The notes below the pieces were generated by a model, which searched no databases, was not told the origin of the DNA, and worked only from the letters and a program-made list of their open reading frames with translations. DNA of 64,000 nt, taken from CAZEHO01 sp964511945 (GTDB lineage Bacteria > Actinomycetota > Acidimicrobiia > Spongiisociales > UBA11373). The stretch is from contig CAZEHO010000002.1 in assembly GCA_964511945.1 (NCBI GenBank), positions 310,001-374,000 on the forward strand, in the 5' to 3' direction. This document shows, piece by piece, positions 26,177 to 35,042 of the stretch. Made by a program: the position numbers and the translations under genes. Every line of letters begins with the position of its first letter. Position 1 is the first letter of the stretch.

Positions 26177-26884
26177 CTACCGCTCCCGCCACAGCTGCAG
26201 GCGGATCCGGGCGATCCCCAGCAGCGTGCGTGGGACTCGGCTGAGGAAGCTCGAGCGAGCGGCCCGCTGCTCCTCCACGATCACCGGAACCTCGCGGATG
26301 CGGTACCCGGCGCGTTCGGCCCGAATCACGAGTTCGGTGTCGAACAAGTCGAGCGTTGAGATGACGAACGGGACGATGGCGTCGGCGACTTCCTTGCGGA
26401 CCATCTTCATGCCGTGGGTGTCGGTGACCTTCGACCGGAACAGGATCCTCAGCAGGGAATTGAACACCGCGGTCCCGGCCTTGCGCAGCGTTCCCCGACG
26501 ATCATCCGATCCGGCGATTCGCTTCGACGCCAGCACGAGGTCGGCGGTCTCCGCCATTGCGAGACCTTCCTGCAGGAACGATGCAGAGAAGTAGTCGATA
26601 TCGAAGTTGACGACCCAGGTGCCGGCGGCGGCGTTGAATCCGGCTCGCATGGCGGCGCCGTAGTTCGGCTCCGGGAGTGTCAGGATCCGGATCCTGCTGT
26701 GCCCCTCGGCCAGCGCATGGGCGACTCGTGCCGTCCCATCGGTCGACCCGTTCTCGGCGAGCACCACCTCGACGTCGGCCGGCACCCCGTCGAGCTCCTC
26801 GAGGAGGCTGGCCACGGCACCCGGCAGGTAGGCCGCCTCGTTGTGGATCGGGATGACGACGGTGATGCTGGGGGACTCGGGCAT
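26177..26884 (-). CDS. GT2 glycosyltransferase, dolichyl-phosphate mannosyltransferase-like
   Basis: 235 residues from ATG 26884 (MPESPSITVVIPIHNE). GT-A features: IPIHNEAAYL, VVLAENGSTDGT, NYGAAMRAGF, and the metal-binding region NFDIDYFSASF. It has no transmembrane helices after the domain, only basic C-terminal helices. It is similar to enzymes that load a sugar from a nucleotide onto a polyprenyl phosphate, but the exact substrate is unknown. The longer open frame (to 26950) would overlap the divergent manB start. The 65-bp spacer must hold both promoters. manB next door suggests a mannose-type donor, which is inference. Confidence 0.86.
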   Translation of the reverse strand: MPESPSITVVIPIHNEAAYLPGAVASLLEELDGVPADVEVVLAENGSTDGTARVAHALAEGHSRIRILTLPEPNYGAAMRAGFNAAAGTWVVNFDIDYFSASFLQEGLAMAETADLVLASKRIAGSDDRRGTLRKAGTAVFNSLLRILFRSKVTDTHGMKMVRKEVADAIVPFVISTLDLFDTELVIRAERAGYRIREVPVIVEEQRAARSSFLSRVPRTLLGIARIRLQLWRER

Positions 26885-26949
26885 GGATGGGGAGTGTAGG
26901 GCGGGCCGTGCCGGGGGTCGGAAGGACCCCGGGGGTACCATGCCGCGCA

Positions 26950-28296
26950 ATGGAACTCGACACCATTTTCAAGGCCTACGACATTCGCGGATTGGTCCCT
27001 GAAGAGCTCGACACCGAGACCGCTCGCCGGGTGGGGGCAGCGTTTGCACGGTTTGCTGGTGTGGGTCGGATCGCGGTGGGAAGGGATTGCCGGGATTCGT
27101 CTCCGGAGTTGGCTGCTGCGCTGGCTGAGGGCATCGCGTCGCAGGGTGTGGACGTCGATGATCTGGGGATGATCACCACCGACATGACGTACTTCGCGGC
27201 GGGTTCGTTGGATGAGCCGGGGGCGATGATCACTGCGTCGCACAATCCGAAGGGATACAACGGGATCAAGTTGTGCCTGGCCGGGGCGGCGCCGGTTGGA
27301 GAGCAAAGCGGATTGGTGGAGATCAAAGCATTGACGGCCGATCCGCCAGAGCCGGCCGGGACGCCGGGGTCGCTGCGCGAGGTGCCGATCCTCGAGGGAT
27401 ATGTGGATCACGTTCTGTCGATCATTGATGTCGAGGGACTGGCTCCATTGCGGGTGGCGGCCGACGGTGGCAACGGTGTTGCCGGGGTGGCGGTGCCGTC
27501 GGTGTTCGAGCGGATCCGCCCGGAGCTGATCGGGCTGTATCTGGAGCCGGATGGGGAGTTCCCGAATCATCATCCGGATCCGCTGCGTCCCGAGAACCTC
27601 CGTGATCTCGAGGACTTGATGCGGACGAATCGTCCCGATCTTGGGGTGGCGTTCGATGGGGATGCCGACCGGGCGTTCTTCATTGACGATCAGGTTCGTC
27701 CGTTGCCGGGGAGCACGGTGACCGCGGTCGTGGCCGATTGGTTCCTGCGGCGTGAGCCGGGGGCGTCGATTGTGCACAATCTGATTTGCAGCCGTGCGGT
27801 TCCCGAGACGGTGATTGCGGCGGGTGGCACTCCGGTGCGGACCCGGGTGGGTCATTCGTTCATCAAGGAAGTGATGAAGGAGACCGGCGCCATCTTCGGT
27901 GGTGAGCACTCCGGTCACTACTACTTCCGGGACAACTACCGGGCCGATTCCGGGATCCTGACGATGCTGGTGCTGTTGCAGGTGATGTCGGAGGACGGTC
28001 GGCCGCTGTCGGAGATCCGGCGGGAGTACGAGCCGTATGCCCAGTCGGGTGAGATCAACTTCCGGGTGGAGAATCAGGCGGCTGCGACTGCAGCGGTGGC
28101 CGGGTTCTTCGATGGGGAATCGGATGAGTTGGACGGGCTGACGGTGTCGTGGTCCGATCAGTGGTTCAACCTGCGGCCGTCGAATACCGAGCCGGTGCTC
28201 CGGCTGAATGTGGAGGCGCCCGATGAGGGTGCGGTCGAGCGACTGGTGGCAGGAGTGCAGAGTGTGATCGAGGGAGTCGGTGGTGCCCGTACCTGA
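26950..28296 (+). CDS. manB: Phosphomannomutase/phosphoglucomutase
   Basis: 448 residues. All four alpha-phosphohexomutase loops are present: the catalytic phosphoserine TASHNP (Ser97), the magnesium loop DGDADR, the sugar-binding loop GGEHSGHYYF, and the phosphate loop RPSNTEP. It interconverts hexose 6- and 1-phosphates, giving mannose 1-phosphate or glucose 1-phosphate for nucleotide-sugar synthesis. It overlaps the Trm112-like gene by 17 bp, followed by the sugar-phosphate isomerase and ahcY, matching the actinobacterial manB-Rv3256c order. ATG 26950 gives the family N-terminus (FKAYDIRG). Confidence 0.95.
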   Translation: MELDTIFKAYDIRGLVPEELDTETARRVGAAFARFAGVGRIAVGRDCRDSSPELAAALAEGIASQGVDVDDLGMITTDMTYFAAGSLDEPGAMITASHNPKGYNGIKLCLAGAAPVGEQSGLVEIKALTADPPEPAGTPGSLREVPILEGYVDHVLSIIDVEGLAPLRVAADGGNGVAGVAVPSVFERIRPELIGLYLEPDGEFPNHHPDPLRPENLRDLEDLMRTNRPDLGVAFDGDADRAFFIDDQVRPLPGSTVTAVVADWFLRREPGASIVHNLICSRAVPETVIAAGGTPVRTRVGHSFIKEVMKETGAIFGGEHSGHYYFRDNYRADSGILTMLVLLQVMSEDGRPLSEIRREYEPYAQSGEINFRVENQAAATAAVAGFFDGESDELDGLTVSWSDQWFNLRPSNTEPVLRLNVEAPDEGAVERLVAGVQSVIEGVGGART

Positions 28297-28462
28297 ACAT
28301 CTGCTGGAGATCATGGCGTGCCCGGAGTGCCGTTCGTCGCTAGAGGAACGCGGCGACGCGCTGGTGTGCGTCGGCTGTGGACTGCATTTCCCGGTGAAGA
28401 ATGGGATTCCGTTCATGCGCCCCGAGGATGCCTATCGGCCGGAGGACGGTGATTCGGCATGA
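28280..28462 (+). CDS. Trm112-family small zinc-ribbon protein
   Basis: 60 residues. LLEIMACPECRSSLEE followed by CVGCGLHFPVKNGIPFM is the Trm112 pattern, with two CxxC pairs for one zinc. The C-terminus is acidic. Trm112 proteins bind and stabilise partners such as methyltransferases; bacterial copies are poorly characterised. The start is GTG 28280 (GTG 28283 is also possible) behind GAGGGAG. Overlaps on both sides (17 bp with manB, 4 bp with the isomerase) show it is part of the operon. Confidence 0.85.
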   Translation: MVPVPEHLLEIMACPECRSSLEERGDALVCVGCGLHFPVKNGIPFMRPEDAYRPEDGDSA

Positions 28463-29457
28463 CGAGCATGCGGGAACTGATTGGTCAGTTGCCGGATCAG
28501 CTGCGGTGGGCTGCCCGGGTCGACATCCCGGAGGTGCCGGCGGCGGATGAGGCCCTGGTTGCAGGGATGGGCGGCTCGGGTATCGCGGGGACGATCGCGT
28601 CGGTGATCGCCGAGTCGGCGGGTCGCCGGGTGACGGTGCACAAGAGCTACGGGATCCCGGGATGGGCGGCCCGGCACCGTCCCCTGATGGTGGCGGTGTC
28701 GCATTCGGGGAACACAGAGGAGTGCCTCTCTGCGGTGGAAGGGGCCGCCGCGGCCGGTCTCGATATGGCTGCGGTGACGACCGGTGGTGTTCTGGGCGCC
28801 CGGGCCGCCGGGGAGGGTTGGCCGGTGCTGATGCCGGAGCCGATGCCCCAGCCGCGGGCTGCGGTCGGCAACCTGGCCGGAGGAGCTCTGCGGATACTCG
28901 AAGCCGCCGGGATCCTGCCGCCGCAGTCGGCCGACCTCGAGGAAGCCGCCGATGTGGTGGAGATGCTGCTCGACGGTGTCGGCCCGGCACTTGCAGCCGA
29001 TCTGGCGGATGCGCTCGACGGTCGGGTCACCGTGATCTACGGCGGAGCCGGGATCGGTGAGGTCGCCGCCAGCCGCTGGAAGGCGCAGATCAACGAGAAT
29101 GGCAAAGCCCCCGCCTACTGGTCGGTGCTCCCCGAGCTGGATCACAACGAGATCGTGGGATGGACTGCCTGGCCCGGCCTGTCCGCCGATGCCGTCGGCA
29201 TCGTGTGGTTGCACGACCCGGGCGACCATCCCCGCATTGTGTTGCGGTCGAAGATCACCCGGGAGCTGATCGAAGACGGCACCGGCATCGCCGGCGAAGT
29301 CGTTTCCACCGGCACCAGCGCGCTGGCCCGCCTGTTCAGCTTGATGGTCGTGGGCGACCTGGTCTCCGTTGCCATCGCCGAACGAGCCGGCACCGACCCG
29401 GTGCCGGTCACCGTCATCGAGAACCTCAAACAACGACTCGCCCAGGAGGAAGCGTGA
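28459..29457 (+). CDS. SIS-domain bifunctional phosphoglucose/phosphomannose isomerase
   Basis: 332 residues. The N-terminal SIS domain has GMGGSGIAG and VSHSGNTEE, and the C-terminal isomerase domain contains the catalytic-type region NENGKAPAYW and LDHNEIVGW. Family members interconvert fructose 6-phosphate with glucose or mannose 6-phosphate. With manB this completes the route from fructose 6-phosphate to mannose 1-phosphate. Mycobacterial Rv3256c occupies the same site. It starts at ATG 28459 overlapping the Trm112-like stop and ends in a GTGA overlap with ahcY. Confidence 0.88.
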   Translation: MTSMRELIGQLPDQLRWAARVDIPEVPAADEALVAGMGGSGIAGTIASVIAESAGRRVTVHKSYGIPGWAARHRPLMVAVSHSGNTEECLSAVEGAAAAGLDMAAVTTGGVLGARAAGEGWPVLMPEPMPQPRAAVGNLAGGALRILEAAGILPPQSADLEEAADVVEMLLDGVGPALAADLADALDGRVTVIYGGAGIGEVAASRWKAQINENGKAPAYWSVLPELDHNEIVGWTAWPGLSADAVGIVWLHDPGDHPRIVLRSKITRELIEDGTGIAGEVVSTGTSALARLFSLMVVGDLVSVAIAERAGTDPVPVTVIENLKQRLAQEEA

Positions 29458-30701
29458 GCCACGACATTGCAGATCCGGGTTTGGCCGAGGCCGGTGCGCT
29501 GCGGGTGGAGTGGGCCGGCGGCCGGATGCCGGTGCTGGCTTCGATTGCGGAGCGGTTTGAGAAGGAACGCCCGCTGGAGGGCCGGCGGATCGGGGCGTGT
29601 CTGCATGTGACCGCCGAGACGGCCAATCTGATGCTGACGCTGCGGGCCGGCGGAGCGGAGGTGATGTTGTGTGCATCGAATCCGTTGTCGACACAGGATG
29701 ATGTGGCTGCGGCGCTGGTCGCTGATGGGATTGCGGTCCAGGCAATTCGGGGGGAGGACACCGACACGTATTACCGGCATCTCCGTGCCGTGTTGGATTT
29801 TGAGCCCGATATCACAATGGACGATGGTGCCGACCTGGTGACGACCTTGTTGAAGGAGAGACCGAATCAGGATGTGGTGGGGTCGACGGAGGAGACCACG
29901 ACCGGTGTGATCCGGTTGCGGGCGATGGCGGCCGATGGGGTGCTGCGGTTCCCGGTGGTAGCGGTGAACGACTCGGCGACCAAGCACCTGTTCGACAACC
30001 ATCACGGGACAGGCCAGTCGGCCCTGGACGGGATCATGCGGGCCACCAACCTGCTGTTCGCTGGCAAGACCGTTGTCGTGGTCGGCTATGGGGACTGTGG
30101 CGCCGGGGTGGCGTTACGGGCCGACGGGCTGGGCGCCAAGGTGGTGGTGATCGAAGTGGATCCGGTGCGCGCCCTGTCGGCGGCGATGGACGGCTACCAG
30201 GTGATGACCGCCGACGATGCTGCCCGGGCCGGTGATGTGTTCATCACGGTGACGGGGAATCTGCATGTGTTGCGTGGTGAGCACTTCGACGTCATGAAGG
30301 ACGGGGTGATCCTGGCCAACGCCGGGCATTTCGACGTCGAGCTGGAGCTGACCCAGCTGGAACGGCGGGCGACCGGGAAGCGGCGGATCCGCAACGAACT
30401 GGACGAGTGGATGATGCCCGACGGGCGGCGTCTGCTGGTCGTCGCCGAGGGCCGATTGGTCAACCTGGGGGCCGCCGAGGGTCATCCGGCCGAGGTGATG
30501 GACATGTCGTTCGCCAATCAAGCACTGGCAGCGGAGTGGCTGCTGGTCAACAACGGCGATCTCGACGATCAGGTCTACCTGCTTCCCGAACATCTCGACA
30601 GCGAGGTTGCCGCCATCAAGCTGGAAACGATGGGCGCCGGCCTCGAGATCCTCACCCCCGAACAGGAGAGGTACCTCGAGTCCTGGGAGATGGGCACCTG
30701 A
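29454..30701 (+). CDS. ahcY: Adenosylhomocysteinase
   Basis: 415 residues from GTG 29454, set by GGAGGA and a 4-bp overlap with the isomerase stop. Family marks: VTAETANLM, CASNPLSTQDDVAAAL, the NAD fold GYGDCGAGVA, NAGHFDVE, and MDMSFANQALAAE. It hydrolyses S-adenosylhomocysteine to adenosine and homocysteine, regenerating methyl-group capacity in the cytoplasm. At 415 residues it is the short form, without the insert of plant and mycobacterial enzymes, and the C-terminus lacks the usual PFRY end (it reads LESWEMGT). Longer upstream starts lie inside the previous gene. A hairpin overlaps the stop codon. Confidence 0.94.
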   Translation: MSHDIADPGLAEAGALRVEWAGGRMPVLASIAERFEKERPLEGRRIGACLHVTAETANLMLTLRAGGAEVMLCASNPLSTQDDVAAALVADGIAVQAIRGEDTDTYYRHLRAVLDFEPDITMDDGADLVTTLLKERPNQDVVGSTEETTTGVIRLRAMAADGVLRFPVVAVNDSATKHLFDNHHGTGQSALDGIMRATNLLFAGKTVVVVGYGDCGAGVALRADGLGAKVVVIEVDPVRALSAAMDGYQVMTADDAARAGDVFITVTGNLHVLRGEHFDVMKDGVILANAGHFDVELELTQLERRATGKRRIRNELDEWMMPDGRRLLVVAEGRLVNLGAAEGHPAEVMDMSFANQALAAEWLLVNNGDLDDQVYLLPEHLDSEVAAIKLETMGAGLEILTPEQERYLESWEMGT

Positions 30702-30720
30702 CCGGCCTCAATGGCCGGTC
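30700..30720 (+). terminator. Hairpin at the end of the manB-ahcY operon
   Basis: gaccggcc (30700-30707) pairs with ggccggtc (30713-30720) around a 5-nt loop, overlapping the ahcY stop. It is followed by GC-rich sequence, not by a T-run, so termination would be non-canonical. The 150 bp to the next stop hold nothing else I can identify. Confidence 0.5.
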
Positions 30721-30870
30721 GGTGCCCCGCCGCCCCCCTTGCGGTGACACCTTTGCGGGGGCGGCGCGTCGGTGGCTTTGCCGCCGACCGGTGGGGGGTG
30801 GGAATCCGCCGGTGTTTGACCTGTTTGCGGTCTGCAGTGGGTCAAGAAGTGTGCGGTAGAGGGGCCTGCG

Positions 30871-33228
30871 CTACTCCACCGGCACCCAGACCAACGCCAC
30901 CTCGGTGACCGCAACGTCGGTCTTCTCGAGGCCGATCTCCAGGGTCTCGATCGACTCGGCCTTCTCGTTCCATTCGGCGTTCGCTTCGAGGATCTCCTCG
31001 GCAAGATCGGTCTCGAGTTCCTCGAGGTCTTCAACCTTCTGAGTGAGCTGCAGCTCTTCCTTGCGGACCCGCTGCTCGGCTTTGCGGGTCTGCGACCGCC
31101 GGCGTGATGCCTGTGACAGGGTGCGCGATGATCGTTTCCCACCGATCAACACGCCCAGCAGATCGCCGACTCCGGACAGGCCCTCGTCCTGCTGCCGGGC
31201 GCGGAGTTCGATCTCAGCGGATTCGATGTCGAGGCGCGCTTCTTCGATCTGATCGCGCAGGCGCCCGATCCGGTTGCCGAGGCGATCGCGGATCTTGGCG
31301 ACCTCGGCGTCGGCACCCTCCTGGGCAGCTTCGAGGCAGCGTTCGGCGAAGGCCTGCTCGCTCTCGCCGACCCGCGAGTACATCTTCAGTTCGGGGTTCT
31401 TGAAGATCTCAACGGAGCGATTGCGGTACAGCCAATCGGCTACCGCCTTCTCGGCCGCACGGAAGTAGGCCTTCTTGTCGAGGGCGGCCTCGGGGAGTTC
31501 GTAGCTCGCTCCCGCCGGACCCTCGTCCCGGAAGTCGCGTTCGTCGTAGTCGACGGTCGCGGCCTCGTCGGGGTCGAAGCGCTCCTCGAGCGGGTGGATG
31601 ATCGCCTCCCACTCCTCCGTGTGGTCGACGCCGGCATAGCGGTCGTCGAAGGTCATCTGCACCTTGAGGGCCAGCGCCGCCTCGTAGCGGTCGCCGTCGG
31701 CATCGCCGCCGACGTCCTCGATCCAGGGGGCGGCGGGATCGGCGTGGAACACCGGGATCCCGGCGGCGATCCTGGGCATGGCCGCCGTCTCGTCGTCGGG
31801 GATCCGCTCCGGCTCGGGAATCGATTCATCAACAGCGACCTCCCGCAGTGGATGGTCCTCGGTGAGATCGGTGATCTGCGCGCGGGTCAGCGGACCGCGG
31901 AGATACGACATTGCCCACCGGGTGCCGAACACCACCGGCTCCGGCTCCCGGGTGTTGTGGAGCAGGAACTGGCGCTTTCCCAACCCGGAGATCAGCGCGT
32001 CGAGCTTCGATGTGTCGCTGTCGCCCCGCGCCGACTGCAGCGCCTCGAGGATCCGGGCTTTGTCGCGCTCGGTCTGAAGGCGCCCCACGCACCAGGTCCC
32101 TGCATTCGACATTGCCTTGTAGTCGAGATCGACCGGGTTCTGGGTGCTCAGCAGCATGCCGACCCCAAACGCCCGGGCCTGCTTCATGATCGTGAGGATC
32201 GGCTTCTTCGCCGGTGGCATCGCGGAAGGTGGAACGAACCCGAACACCTCGTCCATGTACACCAGGGCCCGCAGGTCGCCGGAGCCGGGCTGCGAGCGCA
32301 TCCAGGTGATGAGCTTGGACAGTGCCAGGGTGACGACGAACTGTCGCTCGTTGTCGGAGAGGTGAGCCAGATACAGGATCGAAGCGCGGGGCTTGCCCGA
32401 GTCGTCGTAGAGCAGGGAGCCCGCGTCGAGTGGCGGTCCGGCCCGCCACGCTGCGAACGACGGCGAGGCGACCAGCGTGTTCAGTTGCATCGCCAGTGCG
32501 ATGCGGTCCTTCTCCGGGAAGAAGGTGTCGAGTTCGAACACGCCGAGCTTGCGCATCGGCGGCCGGTGCACCTGGCCGAGCAGGGCCTCCAGGGTGAGGT
32601 CCTTGCCGGCCGCCCAGGCTCGTTCGATCAGGTTCGCCAGCAGGATGTGTTCGCGGCTGGCGAGGGGATCGGCATCGATGCCGACCAGTCCGAGGAGCCC
32701 GGTGACGAACCCCTCGATCTCGTCGCGAACCGCCTCGGCGTCATCCATGGACTCGGGGGCTCCGAGCGACCCGATCACGTTGAGAGGAACCCCGGCCTCC
32801 GAGCCCGGGGTGAAGATGGTGAACTCAGCTGCATCCCGCAGCGCGCCGATATCGGCACCGCTCAACCCCCAGCTGTCGAGACCGTTGCGCCAGAGGTCGG
32901 CCGTGCCGGCGGCTAGCTCATCGGGATCCTTGCCGTCCCGCTTTGCGTCGGCCTCATCGATCCACGGCCGGAAGTCGGCCGGCGCGAGGTCGGGAAACGT
33001 GAGCAACAGGTTGGTCATGTCACCCTTGGGGTCCAGGATCAGCGTGGGGATCCCTGCTCGGAGCGCCTCCTCCAAGTAGATGATCCCGAGACCGGTCTTG
33101 CCGGACCCGGTCATGCCGACGATCACACCGTGAGTGGTGAGATCCGATGGGTCGTAGTGGACGAGGTCGTCGCCTCGTTTGCCGGTTGCGGGGTCGACGA
33201 CCCCACCGAGGAAGAAGCCGTTCGCCAT
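30871..33228 (-). CDS. HerA/DUF87-type ATPase with C-terminal coiled coil
   Basis: 785 residues. The N-terminal part has Walker A GMTGSGKTG (about 38-46), LILDPKGDMTNLLL, a DEAD-like Walker B (VYMDEVFGF, about 325) and LLSTQNPVDLDY. This is the FtsK/HerA superfamily pattern of hexameric DNA or protein translocases. Residues about 480-600 are a linker. About 600-785 is a long charged helical region (RDRLGNRIGRLRDQIEEARLDIE), likely coiled coil. No membrane helix is seen. It is a relative of bacterial HerA proteins of unknown role, and NurA is not next to it. It stands alone, with lipoprotein and small genes upstream. Confidence 0.82.
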   Translation of the reverse strand: MANGFFLGGVVDPATGKRGDDLVHYDPSDLTTHGVIVGMTGSGKTGLGIIYLEEALRAGIPTLILDPKGDMTNLLLTFPDLAPADFRPWIDEADAKRDGKDPDELAAGTADLWRNGLDSWGLSGADIGALRDAAEFTIFTPGSEAGVPLNVIGSLGAPESMDDAEAVRDEIEGFVTGLLGLVGIDADPLASREHILLANLIERAWAAGKDLTLEALLGQVHRPPMRKLGVFELDTFFPEKDRIALAMQLNTLVASPSFAAWRAGPPLDAGSLLYDDSGKPRASILYLAHLSDNERQFVVTLALSKLITWMRSQPGSGDLRALVYMDEVFGFVPPSAMPPAKKPILTIMKQARAFGVGMLLSTQNPVDLDYKAMSNAGTWCVGRLQTERDKARILEALQSARGDSDTSKLDALISGLGKRQFLLHNTREPEPVVFGTRWAMSYLRGPLTRAQITDLTEDHPLREVAVDESIPEPERIPDDETAAMPRIAAGIPVFHADPAAPWIEDVGGDADGDRYEAALALKVQMTFDDRYAGVDHTEEWEAIIHPLEERFDPDEAATVDYDERDFRDEGPAGASYELPEAALDKKAYFRAAEKAVADWLYRNRSVEIFKNPELKMYSRVGESEQAFAERCLEAAQEGADAEVAKIRDRLGNRIGRLRDQIEEARLDIESAEIELRARQQDEGLSGVGDLLGVLIGGKRSSRTLSQASRRRSQTRKAEQRVRKEELQLTQKVEDLEELETDLAEEILEANAEWNEKAESIETLEIGLEKTDVAVTEVALVWVPVE

Positions 33229-33300
33229 GGGTGAGGAGCGTACTCGGCGCTTTGCGGGCGCGTTCTATGCTGAGACCGCAACGTCGAGTGGGAGCAGTTG

Positions 33301-33690
33301 ATGCCGAGGAAGGCTGCCGTCATCGCACTGATCGTCGGATTGGCCCTGGTCGCCGCCGCCTGTGGTGACGACACCGGCACCGCCGACACCCAGGGAGCCG
33401 ACTTGTCGATTGAACGCCGCATCGGGTTCGCCGTCGTCGTCGACGAGACGGGCTCGGCGTTGATGATCGGGTTCAACGCCGACAGGGATGCGGCCGCCGG
33501 CGAATCGTTCGATATCTCACAGGCGGTGTGGCGCATCGACGACGGTCCCTGGAACGAGCCTCCGGTCACCTGTGTCGGGAGAGGCCAGCGGGTAGAACTC
33601 GGGATCTCACAGGTGCAGTCTGAGTCGCAGCCGGGTCTGCTTGACGATCGGGTGATCTGGATTTCCTGCCTGGCGCCCGAGTCAGAGTGA
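33301..33690 (+). CDS. Small secreted lipoprotein
   Basis: 129 residues from ATG 33301 (a TTG one codon earlier is possible). The signal peptide ends at LVAAAC, followed by a short linker and a roughly 95-residue beta-rich domain with two Cys (PPVTCVG, WISCLAPE) that could form a disulfide. No family recognised. Its stop overlaps the convergent LOG-like gene by 9 bp. Confidence 0.65.
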   Translation: MPRKAAVIALIVGLALVAAACGDDTGTADTQGADLSIERRIGFAVVVDETGSALMIGFNADRDAAAGESFDISQAVWRIDDGPWNEPPVTCVGRGQRVELGISQVQSESQPGLLDDRVIWISCLAPESE

Positions 33691-34218
33691 GACCAGCCGG
33701 CTGATCTCGAAAACGGCGGATTCGACCGTCGGCACTCGAGTGACGAACTGCGGGCTGGTATCCACGTCACGCGCCACTATCGGCACCAGGTCCGCCCACC
33801 GGGATCCAACCGCCACGACGGGCTTGAACGGCTGGCTCGACAGGTCGTCGATGTAGGCGATGTTCCACGCTACGAGCATCTCGGTGAGGGTTCCGATGCT
33901 GCCGTCCAGGACGATGAACCCGGCTCCGATGTCGATGATGTCGTGCATTCGCTCCGGAATCGTGTCGGCGGGCCGCTCCTCGTGGACGTAGCGGTTCGGT
34001 CCGGGCCGGTAGGGAAAACACGGGGGTGCGGTGACCCCGTAGACGGTGGCGCCGGCCCCGGCTGCGCCCTGGGAGACCGCCTCCATCAGGCCGCCGTACC
34101 CTCCGGTGGCAACGTCGTAGCCCGCCTCCGCCAGCAAGCGGCCGCATTCGAGGCCCTGCTCCCACCAGGGGTCGCCGGACCGGGTGGTCGAGGATCCAAA
34201 GACGGAGATGATCGGCAT
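33682..34218 (-). CDS. LOG/TIGR00725-like nucleotide-binding protein
   Basis: 178 residues from ATG 34218. A Rossmann-type fold with TGGYGGLMEAVSQGAAG, a typical LOG-family start, and DGSIGTLTEML in the place of PGGxGTxxE. LOG relatives split nucleoside monophosphates to bases (cytokinin activation) or bind nucleotides. The motif is altered (PGG to DGS), as in the TIGR00725 group, so catalytic activity is not certain. The longer frame adds 17 residues with no similarity. It is a stand-alone gene. Confidence 0.8.
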   Translation of the reverse strand: MPIISVFGSSTTRSGDPWWEQGLECGRLLAEAGYDVATGGYGGLMEAVSQGAAGAGATVYGVTAPPCFPYRPGPNRYVHEERPADTIPERMHDIIDIGAGFIVLDGSIGTLTEMLVAWNIAYIDDLSSQPFKPVVAVGSRWADLVPIVARDVDTSPQFVTRVPTVESAVFEISRLVSL

Positions 34219-34279
34219 GGTCGGGGAGGCTAGTGCTGCCGGTTCGCCGCGTCGTTCACGAGCCGCCATACTTCGGGCG

Positions 34280-34561
34280 ATGCGCTGGCCACGGCTCTGG
34301 AAGGATCGGTCCTGGGAGGACCGCGCCTGGTATGGGCTGCTGCTGTGGAACCTGGTGGCGCTGGTCTACCTCATCTTCCGCACCCCCTACGACGACGCCG
34401 CCTGGGTGTACCGGATCACACTGTGGGCCGATATCGCCGCGTTTGCCTGGTGGGTGGGCCGCACGGTTCAGGCGATCGTCATCCGTATCCAGGAGCGCCG
34501 AGCCGCCAGAGCCGAATCGGTCGATGAACCCGTTGAGGAGCAGCCCGCCGAAACCGCCTAG
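34280..34561 (+). CDS. Small two-helix membrane protein
   Basis: 93 residues from ATG 34280. Two hydrophobic segments, YGLLLWNLVALVYLIFR and ITLWADIAAFAWWVGRTVQAIVI, are joined by a short acidic loop, followed by a basic and then acidic tail (ERRAARAES, EEQPAETA). No family recognised. The stop overlaps the convergent downstream gene by 4 bp. Confidence 0.65.
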   Translation: MRWPRLWKDRSWEDRAWYGLLLWNLVALVYLIFRTPYDDAAWVYRITLWADIAAFAWWVGRTVQAIVIRIQERRAARAESVDEPVEEQPAETA

Positions 34562-35010
34562 ATCCGGTCGACGGTGCTGTGCAGCAGACCAAGCAGTGAT
34601 TCCTCGGCGAACCGATGCAGAGCGACTGCGTCTGCCGCCGCACCGACCGGACCGAGCGGCGGGGTGTAGGTCCCGACGAAGAACAGCGCGGTGCGGTCGT
34701 CGCCCATCGGCATCGCGTCCAGCCGGCCTTCGAGGTGGGGGAACATCTCGGGGTGGGCCGAGGCGTCGCCGCGAAAGACCAGGTGTGATCCGGGGGCGGC
34801 TCCTTCGATCTCGTCGAAGGTGACGATCTCGATCAGCATGTCCCGCTCGATCGGGCGATCGCGCAGCGTTGCGGCGAGTTGTGCGATGGTTCGCCCGTCC
34901 TCGGCTCGAGCGTCGCCGAACAGAGCGGCCGGATCGTCGCGCAGGCGGTCACGCACGGCGCCGTAGGGGGCGTCGATGGTGATGACGAACTGCACTTCGC
35001 GCCTGGTCAT
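34558..35010 (-). CDS. SRPBCC/START-like hypothetical protein
   Basis: 150 residues from ATG 35010. VQFVITIDAPYGAVRDRL at the N-terminus and alternating beta strands ending in a long C-terminal helix (FAEESLLGLLHSTVDRI) resemble the SRPBCC ligand-binding fold. No catalytic motif is visible, and I cannot name a ligand. It is separated by 32 bp from the FtsH-like gene on the same strand. Confidence 0.55.
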   Translation of the reverse strand: MTRREVQFVITIDAPYGAVRDRLRDDPAALFGDARAEDGRTIAQLAATLRDRPIERDMLIEIVTFDEIEGAAPGSHLVFRGDASAHPEMFPHLEGRLDAMPMGDDRTALFFVGTYTPPLGPVGAAADAVALHRFAEESLLGLLHSTVDRI

Positions 35011-35042
35011 GCGGCCAAGGCTACCGAGCGATTCCGGGCTGA

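Noticed and set aside
26885..26949. GC-rich hairpin in the spacer between GT2 and manB as a riboswitch
   Set aside because: The spacer is 65 bp, too short for a known aptamer, and the pairing is a simple G/C run.
26680..28416. 578-codon minus frame across manB
   Set aside because: Antisense of manB, rich in His/Arg with no motif.
30702..30870. Small gene or riboswitch between ahcY and the HerA-like gene
   Set aside because: Only a terminator-like hairpin is seen; frames here are short with no start signal or family match.
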